A model generated the notes under the pieces. It was not told the DNA's origin. It saw nothing but the letters and a program-made list of their open reading frames with translations, and made no database searches. The position numbers were made by a program, and so were the translations under genes. This document shows positions 7,321 to 15,117 of a stretch of 22,755 nt of DNA, piece by piece. Position 1 is the stretch's first letter. Each line of letters opens with the position of its first letter. This DNA comes from JAVBJV01 sp031546815 (GTDB taxonomy: Bacteria; Pseudomonadota; Alphaproteobacteria; Acetobacterales; Acetobacteraceae). The stretch is taken from NCBI GenBank assembly GCA_031546815.1, contig JAVBJV010000022.1, forward strand, positions 1-22,755, in the 5' to 3' direction.

Positions 7321-7776
7321 ATGGACCTGATCCTTCGTCACGCCGCACCCGATGATGCGGACTCTGTCAGTCGCGTCATCCTGTCGGCGCTGCATGAAAC
7401 CAACGCACACGACTATACGCCGGACGTCATCGCACGGGTGGGGCGCAGTTTCAGCCCGGAAGCGGTGCTGCGCCTGTTCGCGGTGCGGCAGGTTTTTGTG
7501 GCGGTGATGGGCGACGGGATTGTCGGCACTGCCAGCCTCGACGGTGCGACGATCCGTTCCGTCTTTGTCGATCCCGCGTTGCAGGGACAGAGGATTGGCA
7601 CGCGTCTTGTGAAGCAGGTCGAGGATTTTGCCCGCGCCCAGGGGGTGACCTTGCTGACGGTCCCCGCGTCGGTAACGGCGGAATCGTTTTATGCGGGGCT
7701 GGGGTTCATGGCTGTACGAGACGTTCATCATGGCGACGAACGCACCATCGTGATGGAACTTACGATACGGCCCTAA
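7321..7776 (+). CDS. GNAT family N-acetyltransferase
   Basis: A 151-residue GCN5-related acetyltransferase; the substrate cannot be told. The acetyl-CoA binding motif is visible as SVFVDPALQGQRIGTRLVKQ (Q/R-x-x-G-x-G/A type) and motif B as SFYAGLGFMAVRD. It lies 29 bases after the FNR-type gene on the same strand, so it may be co-transcribed. ATG 7321 is chosen over GTG 7315, which adds two residues; neither has a ribosome site. A TATAGT hexamer at 7309-7314 ends six bases before the ATG, so a short or leaderless transcript from its own promoter is possible. Its stop overlaps the convergent TPR gene by four bases. Confidence 0.85.
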   Translation: MDLILRHAAPDDADSVSRVILSALHETNAHDYTPDVIARVGRSFSPEAVLRLFAVRQVFVAVMGDGIVGTASLDGATIRSVFVDPALQGQRIGTRLVKQVEDFARAQGVTLLTVPASVTAESFYAGLGFMAVRDVHHGDERTIVMELTIRP

Positions 7777-8642
7777 CGCGCCGGTTCGCTCGCGGCAGGT
7801 CCGGCTTCCAGCAATGCGATGTTCTGACGGGCGAAATCCGCCGTCGGGCTGTCCGGGTCGAGCGTGATGGCGCGTTCCCAGTCTTCGCGCGCGCCCGTGC
7901 TGTTCCCTTTCATCTGCCGCAGGATACCGCGTTCCAGCAGGGCCTCGGCGCTCTCGGGGTCTTGTTCCAGTGCGAGGGCGATGTCGGTTTCCGCCTGGCT
8001 GGGCTGGTCCAGCCGCCGCCACGATGTGGCACGCAGCACCAGCGCATCGGTGCGGGACGGGTCGATCGTCAGGGCACGGGTCAGGTCGTCGATGGCCGAG
8101 CGGTATTCGCCACCCGCACCGGCCGCAACCGCACGGTCGATCAGCAGATCGGGGTCGTTCGGCGTCAGGCTGAGCGCCATGGTGGCAGCCCCGAAGGCGC
8201 GCATCGCATCGTTCATCATCAGCCAGGCCTGCCCGGCCTGCGCATAGAGCGACGCGCGCGGTCCCGGTGCGGCGCGTGAATTCAGCGCCAGCTGTTCCAG
8301 TGCTGTGGCGGCGTTTTCCGTTTCGCCCAGCGCCAGCAGGGCCAGCGCATAGCAATGCGCCGCCCCTTCATTGTTGCGGTTACCGAAAGCCAGAAGACCG
8401 GCAAATTTCGCCGCCTCGGCCGGGTCGGTGCCGACCAGCTCCAGACAGCGTTCATATTCCGGACCTTCCGCAATACGTGGCGGCGTTGGTGGTTCCGGGA
8501 TTTCGGCTGGCGGATTGGGCGGCACGGCGATCACGACAGCGGCTTCAGGCGGCGCACTGATGGCGGGCGCCACCGGCATCATGGCAAGAATGCTGCTCAG
8601 CAGGACGACAGCCGGGGCTGATATGAAGGAAGAACTGTGCAT
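7773..8642 (-). CDS. Secreted tetratricopeptide repeat protein
   Basis: A 289-residue exported protein. The N-terminus from ATG 8642 is a signal peptide (hydrophobic VVLLSSILAMM, then AISA as a likely cleavage site), followed by a proline-rich linker around residues 40-56 and then TPR helices to the end. Recognisable repeats include AGQAWLMMNDAMRAFGAATM, IDRAVAAGAGGEYRSAIDDL and ERGILRQMKGNSTGAREDWE, with loops of the NPND/DPS/DPES kind. TPR proteins act as protein-binding scaffolds in the periplasm; no partner is evident. A longer start at 8696 would overlap the divergent SDR gene and add an odd N-terminus. It ends head-on with the GNAT gene. Confidence 0.82.
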   Translation of the reverse strand: MHSSSFISAPAVVLLSSILAMMPVAPAISAPPEAAVVIAVPPNPPAEIPEPPTPPRIAEGPEYERCLELVGTDPAEAAKFAGLLAFGNRNNEGAAHCYALALLALGETENAATALEQLALNSRAAPGPRASLYAQAGQAWLMMNDAMRAFGAATMALSLTPNDPDLLIDRAVAAGAGGEYRSAIDDLTRALTIDPSRTDALVLRATSWRRLDQPSQAETDIALALEQDPESAEALLERGILRQMKGNSTGAREDWERAITLDPDSPTADFARQNIALLEAGPAASEPAR

Positions 8643-8657
8643 AGTTGAGGCGATACT

Positions 8658-9524
8658 ATGCCAGACAGGGCGAAGGGCGCAAATCCGGTGAAGCAATTAC
8701 TGGTTATTGGTTTTGGCTATTGCGGCCGGGCGATTGCGGATGCCGCGCGCCATGCCGGGTGGGATGTGCGCGGCACGACAAGGCGCGGTGAACCGGGCCT
8801 GATCGATTTTGCCGCCGTGCCCGACAGCCTGAACTGGGCCAGCCACGTATTGATGACGGCACCGCCCGGCCCGGCGGGGGATCCGTTGCTCGGCACGGGC
8901 ATTCCAGACCTGCAGTGGCACGGGCGCTGGGTTGGGTATCTGTCCACCACCGGCGTGTATGGCGACCGCAACGGCGGCTGGGTGGATGCCGCCACACCGC
9001 CCGCCCCGCAGTCGGACCGGTCGCGCGCGCGTCTGGCGGCGGAACGTGCCTGGGCGGGGCTGGCCGCGCAGGGCGCAGCGGTCGATGTATTCCGTCTGGG
9101 GGGAATTTACGGGCCAGGCCGATCGGTGCTCGACGATCTGTGGGCGGGGACGGCGCGGCGGATCGTGAAACCCGGCCATTCGTTCAGCCGCATCCATCGG
9201 GGCGACATCGTGCAGGCGGTGCTGGTCGCGATGATGCAGCCAGCAGGCACACGCATCTTCGATCTGGTCGACGACCTGCCCGCCGCGCAGGCGGACGTGG
9301 TGGAATACGCCGCGCAGCTGCTGAACATCCCCCCGCCGCCGCCCGAGGATTTTGATGCCATCACCCTGTCGCCGATGGCGCGCAGTTTCTGGGTGGAGAA
9401 CCGCCGCGTCTCCAGCGCGGCAACCAAGCGCGCGCTGGGGATCGATTGGCGTTACCCGAGTTACCGCGAGGGACTATGCAGCATTAAGAACCTGATAGAC
9501 CAGCCCGCTCAGAACCCGGCGTAA
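8658..9524 (+). CDS. SDR-family NAD(P)-dependent epimerase/dehydratase-like protein
   Basis: A 288-residue Rossmann-fold protein of the atypical extended SDR group (YeeZ-like). The nucleotide-binding motif is GFGYCG (residues 18-23), the strand-4 motif is WVGYLSTTGVYGD, and VFRLGGIYGPGRS and a SRIHRGDIVQAV stretch match the epimerase C-terminal half. The canonical YxxxK is not obvious: after VYGD the expected position reads SRARLAAERAW, so true epimerase activity is doubtful. Start ATG 8658 has GAGG at 8647-8650; GTG 8688 is a second candidate that begins nearer the Rossmann strand. The divergent TPR gene starts only 15 bases away. Its last 51 bases overlap the convergent hydrolase gene. Confidence 0.82.
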   Translation: MPDRAKGANPVKQLLVIGFGYCGRAIADAARHAGWDVRGTTRRGEPGLIDFAAVPDSLNWASHVLMTAPPGPAGDPLLGTGIPDLQWHGRWVGYLSTTGVYGDRNGGWVDAATPPAPQSDRSRARLAAERAWAGLAAQGAAVDVFRLGGIYGPGRSVLDDLWAGTARRIVKPGHSFSRIHRGDIVQAVLVAMMQPAGTRIFDLVDDLPAAQADVVEYAAQLLNIPPPPPEDFDAITLSPMARSFWVENRRVSSAATKRALGIDWRYPSYREGLCSIKNLIDQPAQNPA

Positions 9525-10256
9525 CAGTGCCAGATCCTGCGGGCGCGACAGGCGGTGGTCGCCATCCTTTACCAGATGGATGCGCACGTCCTCGGCCTCG
9601 ACCCGTTCGGCGATGTGCAGCGCCATTTCCCACGGCACCTCGGCATCGCGCTGGCCCTGTAACAGCCGCACCGGGCAGGTGAGCGCGATCGGGCCGGTCA
9701 GCAACATGTGCTGGCGCCCGTCCTCGATCAGCGCGCGGGTGATGGGGGTGGGGTCGCCATACGGGTTGGGCAGATCGATCTGTCCGCGTTCCATGATCGT
9801 GGCGCGCTGCTCGAACGAGAAACCGCTCCACATCAAGGCCTCGGTGAAATCCGGCGCGGCAGCGATGCCGATGAAGCCCGCCACCCGATCGCGGCGGGCC
9901 AGCGCCACCAGCAGCCCGATCCAGCCCCCCATCGACGAGCCGATCAGGATCAGCGGGCGTTCCGGTGCGATCTGGTCGATCACCGCCAGCGCGTCGTCGG
10001 CCCAGCGGCCGATAGTTCCGTCCTCGAACCGGCCGCCCGAGATACCGTGGCCGGAATAATCCAGACACAGACAGGCGACCCCCATCTCGGCGCAGGCCTG
10101 CCGTGTGTCGACCGCCTTGGTGCCCTGCATGTCGCTGCGGAAACCGGACAGAAACACCACGATCGGGCCTTTGTCGCCCGGGGTGAGCGTCCAGCCCAGA
10201 TCGGTGCCGTCGGCCAGCGTGATTTTACCGCTACGTTCGGGGGCAATAATGGTCAT
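9474..10256 (-). CDS. Alpha/beta hydrolase, ABHD10-like
   Basis: A 260-residue cytoplasmic serine hydrolase. The nucleophile elbow is GSSMGG (Ser108), the acid is likely Asp204 in LQGQRDAEVPWE, and the histidine is His234 in DGDHRLSRP; LDYSGHGISGG forms the usual loop after strand 5. The DGDHRLSRP ending and SSMGGW elbow resemble ABHD10-type acyl-protein thioesterases, but the substrate is not established. ATG 10256 is chosen because GGAG lies about ten bases upstream and the fold begins soon after; a longer frame to 10505 runs through the divergent glycosyltransferase. Divergent from GT4 with 43 bases between them. Confidence 0.88.
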   Translation of the reverse strand: MTIIAPERSGKITLADGTDLGWTLTPGDKGPIVVFLSGFRSDMQGTKAVDTRQACAEMGVACLCLDYSGHGISGGRFEDGTIGRWADDALAVIDQIAPERPLILIGSSMGGWIGLLVALARRDRVAGFIGIAAAPDFTEALMWSGFSFEQRATIMERGQIDLPNPYGDPTPITRALIEDGRQHMLLTGPIALTCPVRLLQGQRDAEVPWEMALHIAERVEAEDVRIHLVKDGDHRLSRPQDLALLRRVLSGLVYQVLNAA

Positions 10257-10299
10257 GGGGGGTCTGTCTCCTGTCTGCGGACGTGATATAGCCCAGCCG

Positions 10300-11463
10300 A
10301 TGCAGAATGACGAAAACATGCCGACCGGCCCGAAGAAACCTCCCGTAGTGTTGCAGGTTCTGCCCGCTATGGGATCGGGCGGGGTCGAACGCGGCACGGT
10401 CGAGATCGCCGACGCGCTGGGCAAGGCCGGGTGGACGGCGCTGGTCGCCTCGGCCGGTGGTCCGCGCGAGGTGGCGCTGGCCCGCACCGGCGCGCGGCAT
10501 ATCACGCTGCCGCTGGCGCGGAAGACCCCGTGGGGGATCTACGCCAATGCGCGCCGTCTGGCGAAGCTGATCCGGGCCGAGAAGGTGGACATCGTGCACG
10601 CCCGTTCGCGCGCACCGGCATGGGCTGCGTATCTGGCCTGCAAATGGACCGGGGCGCGGTTCGTGACCACCTATCATGGCGTGTATAACGAGGGTGTGCC
10701 CTTCAAGCGCCGCTATAATTCGGTGATGGCCCGGGGTGAGCGCGTGATCGCGATCAGCCAGTATGTGGCCGACATCATCAAGGCGCGCCATCACATCGAC
10801 CCGGCGAAGATGCGGATTGTTTATCGCGGTGCGGATGTGGACGTGTTCAATCCCGCCGCCATCCCGCACGGGCGGATCGAACGTCTGGCCCGCACCTGGC
10901 ATCTGATGGACGGGCAGAGCACCGTGATGCTGCCCGGCCGCCTGACGCGCTGGAAAGGCCAGACGGTGCTGATCGAGGCGCTGGCGAAGCTTAACCAACC
11001 CGGTCTGCGCTGCCTGCTGGTGGGCGACGATCAGGGACGGCAGGGTTACCGGGACGAACTGGAAAAGCTGGCGAAAAAACACAATGTGCTGGTGACGTTC
11101 ACCGGCCAGGTCGACGACATGCCAGCGGCGCTGATGCTGGCCGATGTGGTCGTGCACGCCAGCACCGACGCCGAGGCCTTTGGCCGCGTAGTGATCGAGG
11201 CGCAGGCGATGGAGCGCCCGGTTGTGGCGTCCGACCTGGGCGGCCCGGCGGAAACGGTGGTTTCGGGTGTTACCGGCTGGCGCGTGCCGCCGGGCGATGC
11301 GGATGCGCTGGCGGCAACGCTGCGTTATGTGCTGGGGCTGAGTGCGGAACAGCGCGCGCAGCTTGGCGCGCAGGCGCGGGCCGCGGTGCTGGAACATTAC
11401 ACCACGGCGCGCATGCAGGCCGCGACGCTGGATGTGTATCGGGAATTGCTGGACGTAGCATGA
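10300..11463 (+). CDS. Glycosyltransferase family 4 protein
   Basis: A 387-residue GT-B retaining glycosyltransferase, likely acting on LPS or another surface glycan at the cytoplasmic membrane face. The N-terminal domain has VLPAMGSGGVERGTVEIADA (glycine loop near the acceptor site) and HARSRAPAWAAY; the C-terminal domain has LPGRLTRWKGQTVLIEAL and the nucleotide-sugar E-x7-E region STDAEAFGRVVIEAQAMERP. Start ATG 10300 or ATG 10318 are both possible, and neither has a ribosome site; TATAGC at 10287-10292 could be a -10 box placing transcription start at ATG 10300. The stop overlaps the GT9 start by ATGA, so the two are a coupled pair. Confidence 0.88.
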   Translation: MQNDENMPTGPKKPPVVLQVLPAMGSGGVERGTVEIADALGKAGWTALVASAGGPREVALARTGARHITLPLARKTPWGIYANARRLAKLIRAEKVDIVHARSRAPAWAAYLACKWTGARFVTTYHGVYNEGVPFKRRYNSVMARGERVIAISQYVADIIKARHHIDPAKMRIVYRGADVDVFNPAAIPHGRIERLARTWHLMDGQSTVMLPGRLTRWKGQTVLIEALAKLNQPGLRCLLVGDDQGRQGYRDELEKLAKKHNVLVTFTGQVDDMPAALMLADVVVHASTDAEAFGRVVIEAQAMERPVVASDLGGPAETVVSGVTGWRVPPGDADALAATLRYVLGLSAEQRAQLGAQARAAVLEHYTTARMQAATLDVYRELLDVA

Positions 11464-12368
11464 AGCGCATTCTGGTCATCAAGCTGTCGGCATTGGGCGA
11501 TGTGGTGCAGGCGTTCCACCCGTTTGCGGCCATTCGCGCGCATCATGCCGCCGACCACGTGACGTTGCTGACCACGAAGCCCTTCGCCGGACTGCTGGCG
11601 CAAAGCCCGTGGTTCGACAATGTGCGGATCGATGCCCGCCCGCGCTGGTGGAACATCCCGGCGCTGCTGGAACTGCGCGGCAAGCTGCGCGGGTTCGATC
11701 TGGTTTACGACCTGCAGACCTCCGGCAGGTCGGGCCGTTATTACTGGCTGGCGGGCAAACCAGCCTGGTCGGGGATTACGCGCGGCTGTTCGCACCCGCA
11801 TGCGAACCCCAAACGCCATCTCATGCATACGCTGGATCGCCACCGCGAGCAGTTACAGATGGCCGGGGTCGAAACGTTTCCGTCGCTCGATATGTCCTGG
11901 CTGCATGGCGATATCTCGGGCTTCGGGTTGCGCGATGCGTTTGCGCTGTTCGTGCCGGGGGCCTCGCCGCACCGGCCCGAGAAACGCTGGCCTGCCGAAC
12001 ATTATGGTGCACTGGCGCGCGATGTGGCGGCACAGGGCATTCAGCCGGTGATTATCGGCACCGCGACGGAAGCGCCGCTGGCCGCCGAAATGCTGAAAAT
12101 CTGCCCCGATGCCGTGGATCTGACCGGCCGCACGAAGATCGCCGATGTGGCGGCTCTGGCGGCGCGCGCGCGGTTTGCGGTGGGGAACGACACCGGCCCG
12201 ATGCATCTGGCGGCTGCCATGGGCGCACCCTCGGTCGTGCTGTTCGGCGGAGCGTCGGACCCGGCCAAAGTGGCGCCACGCGGACAGACCATCGTGTTAC
12301 GCGATGCCGACCTGCGACAGATGCCGGTAGAAAAAGTTAAGCAAGTTCTGCCAATCTTGGCGGGGTAA
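11460..12368 (+). CDS. Glycosyltransferase family 9 protein (heptosyltransferase-like)
   Basis: A 302-residue inverting GT-B enzyme of the ADP-heptose:LPS heptosyltransferase family. It begins MKRILVIKLSALGDVVQAFH, with the family's LGD catalytic aspartate at Asp14, and carries the nucleotide-binding GNDTGPMHLAAAMG at 242-255 followed by VVLFGGASDP. WaaC/WaaF proteins add heptose to the LPS inner core; the exact donor here cannot be read from sequence. Its start lies in the GT4 stop (ATGA). A putative thrS promoter lies directly after it. Confidence 0.88.
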   Translation: MKRILVIKLSALGDVVQAFHPFAAIRAHHAADHVTLLTTKPFAGLLAQSPWFDNVRIDARPRWWNIPALLELRGKLRGFDLVYDLQTSGRSGRYYWLAGKPAWSGITRGCSHPHANPKRHLMHTLDRHREQLQMAGVETFPSLDMSWLHGDISGFGLRDAFALFVPGASPHRPEKRWPAEHYGALARDVAAQGIQPVIIGTATEAPLAAEMLKICPDAVDLTGRTKIADVAALAARARFAVGNDTGPMHLAAAMGAPSVVLFGGASDPAKVAPRGQTIVLRDADLRQMPVEKVKQVLPILAG

Positions 12369-12371
12369 TGC

Positions 12372-12401
12372 TTGACCGGACCCCGGCACAAGCGCCATCT
12401 T
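12372..12401 (+). promoter_or_regulatory. Possible thrS promoter
   Basis: TTGACC at 12372-12377 is a good -35 match; CATCTT at 12396-12401 is a weak -10 at 18-base spacing. It lies in the 64-base gap between the GT9 gene and thrS, whose ribosome site GGAG is at 12421-12424. No T-box or long leader fits in this gap. Confidence 0.35.
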
Positions 12402-12432
12402 CCGCCGCTTTCCTGAAACTGGAGAAATACTC

Positions 12433-14370
12433 ATGCCTGCCATTACCCTGCCCGACGGATCCGTACGCCAGTTTGATGGCGCGGTGACGGGCACGGACAT
12501 TGCAGCCGCCATCGGCCCGGGGCTGGCGCGTGCCGCTCTGGCGATGAAGCTGGATGGCAAGCTGGTTGATCTGTCGACCACGGTCGCCGCCGATGCCAGC
12601 GTGATGTTCATTACCCGCAAGGACGAAGCCTCGCTGGAGCTGATCCGCCACGATGCCGCGCATGTGCTGGCCGAAGCGGTGCAGGAACTGTTCCCTGGCA
12701 CGCAGGTGACCATCGGTCCCTCGATCGATAACGGGTTCTATTACGACTTCGCGCGCAACGAGCCGTTCACCCCGAACGACCTGCCGACGATCGAGGCGAA
12801 GATGCGCGAGATCATCGCGCGTAACGCCAAATTCAGTCGCAGCGAGATTGATCGCGACGAAGGCATCGCGTTCTTTGAAGAACGTGGCGAGAAATACAAG
12901 GCGCAGCTGATCCGCGACCTGCCTGCCAGCGAAACCATCACCCTCTACAAACAGGGCGAATGGCTCGACCTGTGCCGTGGCCCGCATATGCGCAGCACTG
13001 GCGACGTGGGCGATGCGTTCAAGCTGATGAAGGTGGCGGGCGCGTATTGGCGCGGCGATCACCGCAACGCAATGCTGTCGCGCATCTACGGTACTGCCTG
13101 GCGCGACAGGAAGGAACTCGATGCTTACCTGACTATGCTGGACGAGGCCGAAAAGCGCGACCATCGCCGCATCGGCACGGACATGGACCTGTTCCATCTG
13201 CAGGAAGAAGCGGTGGGATCGGTGTTCTGGCACCCGAAAGGCTGGATGCTGTGGCGTAAGCTGGAAGCGTATATGCGCCGCCGTCTGGACGATAATAACT
13301 ACCTCGAAGTGCGCACCCCGCAGATGGTGGATCGCACGCTGTGGGAAAAGTCGGGCCACTGGGAAAAATTCCGCGAGAACATGTTCATCGCGCAGATCGA
13401 TGACGAGTCCGAAAAGGACCGCATCCTGGCGCTGAAGCCGATGAATTGCCCGTGCCATGTGCAGATCTTCAACACCACACTGCGTTCGTACCGCGAACTG
13501 CCGATGCGCATGGCGGAATTCGGCGCGTGCCATCGCTATGAACCCTCGGGCGCGTTGCATGGCATCATGCGTGTGCGCGGCTTCACGCAGGACGATGCGC
13601 ACATTTTCTGCACCGAAGACCAGATCGCTTCGGAAACCGTCGCGTTCGTGGAACTGCTGTCGTCGATCTACCGCGATCTTGGGTTCGAATCATTCCGCGT
13701 GAAATTCAGCGACCGCCCGGAACGCCGCGCGGGCGAAGATGCCACCTGGGACAAGGCGGAAAACTCGCTGAAGGATGCGTGTCGCGAAGCCAACGTCGAA
13801 TACGAACTGAACCCCGGCGAGGGCGCGTTCTATGGCCCGAAGCTGGAATTCGTGCTGCGCGACGCGATCGGCCGCGACTGGCAGTGCGGTACGTTGCAGG
13901 TCGACTTCGTGTTGCCGGAACGGCTCGACGCCGAATACGTGGCCGAAGACGGCAGCCGCAAGCGCCCGGTGATGCTGCATCGTGCGATCCTGGGGTCGTT
14001 TGAACGCTTCCTCGGTATTCTGATCGAACAATATGCGGGTCGTTTCCCGCTCTGGCTGGCGCCGGTACAGGTTGTGGTGGCGCCGATTGTGTCCGACGCG
14101 AACGACTATGCGCAGGAAGTGGCCGCGGCGTTGCGTGCGGCCGGTGTGGAAGTGCGCACCGATCTGCGGAACGAAAAAATCAACGCCAAGATCCGCGAAC
14201 ACAGCCTGCAGCACGTGCCGGTCATTCTGGTCGTCGGCCGCAAGGAAGCCGAAGCCCGGACGGTGGCGATGCGTCGCCTGGGCGGCGATGCGCAGGAAAT
14301 TCTCGATTTGGCTACCGCTGTGACAAATTTGGCGCAGGAAGCCCTGCCGCCCGATCTGAAGGTTGCATAA
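12433..14370 (+). CDS. thrS: Threonyl-tRNA synthetase
   Basis: A 645-residue class II synthetase, full length. Domains in order: TGS (1-62), the editing domain with HDAAH (His73, His77) and CRGPH (Cys181, His185), the catalytic core (about 245-540), and the anticodon-binding domain (about 545-645). Zinc ligands correspond to Cys339 in MNCPCH, His390 in TQDDAH and His516 in MLHRAILGSFERF; the residue after MNCP is Cys where E. coli has Gly. Motif 2 is seen as GACHRYEPSGALHGIMRVRG. ATG 12433 follows GGAG with eight bases of spacing. infC follows after a hairpin, as thrS-infC do in many bacteria. Confidence 0.97.
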   Translation: MPAITLPDGSVRQFDGAVTGTDIAAAIGPGLARAALAMKLDGKLVDLSTTVAADASVMFITRKDEASLELIRHDAAHVLAEAVQELFPGTQVTIGPSIDNGFYYDFARNEPFTPNDLPTIEAKMREIIARNAKFSRSEIDRDEGIAFFEERGEKYKAQLIRDLPASETITLYKQGEWLDLCRGPHMRSTGDVGDAFKLMKVAGAYWRGDHRNAMLSRIYGTAWRDRKELDAYLTMLDEAEKRDHRRIGTDMDLFHLQEEAVGSVFWHPKGWMLWRKLEAYMRRRLDDNNYLEVRTPQMVDRTLWEKSGHWEKFRENMFIAQIDDESEKDRILALKPMNCPCHVQIFNTTLRSYRELPMRMAEFGACHRYEPSGALHGIMRVRGFTQDDAHIFCTEDQIASETVAFVELLSSIYRDLGFESFRVKFSDRPERRAGEDATWDKAENSLKDACREANVEYELNPGEGAFYGPKLEFVLRDAIGRDWQCGTLQVDFVLPERLDAEYVAEDGSRKRPVMLHRAILGSFERFLGILIEQYAGRFPLWLAPVQVVVAPIVSDANDYAQEVAAALRAAGVEVRTDLRNEKINAKIREHSLQHVPVILVVGRKEAEARTVAMRRLGGDAQEILDLATAVTNLAQEALPPDLKVA

Positions 14371-14400
14371 CGGGGCCTTTATCGCCGATGATAGGCTGAA

Positions 14401-14428
14401 CCGGCGGATTGTCGTCCGCCGGAATTTT
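14401..14428 (+). terminator. Hairpin with short T-run between thrS and infC (terminator or attenuator)
   Basis: A perfect eight-base stem CCGGCGGA (14401-14408) and TCCGCCGG (14415-14422) with loop TTGTCG, followed by AATTTT. It has the form of an intrinsic terminator after thrS. Only 31 bases separate it from the infC start, leaving no room for a full promoter in between. So infC is either expressed by read-through or the hairpin lies in its leader and attenuates it. Confidence 0.75.
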
Positions 14429-14441
14429 CCGAAACAGAGAC

Positions 14442-14456
14442 AGGAGAGCGACCATA
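14442..14456 (+). promoter_or_regulatory. infC ribosome binding site and AUA start codon
   Basis: AGGAGAG at 14442-14448 is the strongest Shine-Dalgarno in the area. At seven bases after AGGAG lies ATA (14454-14456), in frame with IF3. No ATG, and no GTG or TTG, sits at this distance in frame. An IF3-discriminated start codon is the known basis of infC autoregulation in enterobacteria (AUU). Confidence 0.8.
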
Positions 14457-14993
14457 CCCAGGCCACCCCTTCCGCCGACCCCGCCAAACCGGGACGGCCC
14501 GCGCGTGAATGAAGAAATCCGTTCGGCTCAGGTACGCCTGATCGACGAAGAAGGAGAAATGCTAGGTGTGATGAGCGCGCGTGATGCGCTGCGCCGCGCC
14601 TACGACCTCGGGATGGATCTTCTGGAAATCAGCCCCAATGCTGAACCGCCCGTTTGCAAGATCCTCGATTTCGGCAAGTTCAAATACGAACAGCAGAAAA
14701 AGAAGAACGAGGCCAAGAAGAAGCAGAAGGTCATCGAACTGAAAGAGGTCAAGGTTCGACCCAACATCGATGACAACGACTACAACGTCAAAATGAAGCA
14801 CATGAAGGAATTCATTGGCGACGGTGACAAGGTAAAAGTCACGTTGCGCTTCCGTGGTCGTGAAATGGCGCATACCGAACTGGGCGCGCAGGTGCTGGAT
14901 CGCATCCGCACCGAACTGGGCGAAATCGCCAAGGTCGAGCAGTTTCCCAAGATCGAAAACCGCCAGATGGTGATGGTGCTGGCGCCCAAATAA
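14454..14993 (+). CDS. infC: Translation initiation factor IF-3
   Basis: A 179-residue IF3, close to the 180 of E. coli. It binds the 30S subunit, keeps it apart from 50S and rejects non-canonical start codons. After a proline-rich leader comes the N-domain (GPRVNEEIRSAQVRLIDEEG, LDLLEISPNAEPPVCKILD-like segment with DLLEI and PPVCKI), the lysine-rich linker (FGKFKYEQQKKKNEAKKKQK) and the C-domain (KEVKVRPNIDDNDYNVK, VTLRFRGREMAH). The start is taken as ATA 14454. An in-frame TTG at 14409 lies inside the hairpin loop and is unlikely; GTG 14504 would remove the leader and has a poorer site. rpmI and rplT do not follow, unlike the common infC-rpmI-rplT order. Confidence 0.95.
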   Translation: MPRPPLPPTPPNRDGPRVNEEIRSAQVRLIDEEGEMLGVMSARDALRRAYDLGMDLLEISPNAEPPVCKILDFGKFKYEQQKKKNEAKKKQKVIELKEVKVRPNIDDNDYNVKMKHMKEFIGDGDKVKVTLRFRGREMAHTELGAQVLDRIRTELGEIAKVEQFPKIENRQMVMVLAPK

Positions 14994-15018
14994 CGGTGCC
15001 ATAGCTACAAGCTGCATG

Positions 15019-15050
15019 GGGCAGATCGGGGCAACTCGGCTGCCCTTTTT
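15019..15050 (+). terminator. Intrinsic terminator after infC
   Basis: GGGCAG at 15019-15024 can pair with CTGCCC at 15040-15045; a tighter alternative pairs GGGCA 15029-15033 with TGCCC 15041-15045 over a seven-base loop. Both end at a TTTTT run (15046-15050). It separates the thrS-infC unit from galE. The remainder of the 124-base gap before galE shows no clear promoter. Confidence 0.75.
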
Positions 15051-15117
15051 GCTTCCCTCTGCCCAAAACCTCTCGGACCGGGTAGGACAGGCGTGTGAAC
15101 AGGGCACAGGGCGGGAC

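Noticed and set aside
14409..14453. TTG 14409 as the infC start
   Set aside because: The codon lies in the loop of the 14401-14422 hairpin, has no ribosome site, and adds 15 residues not expected in IF3.
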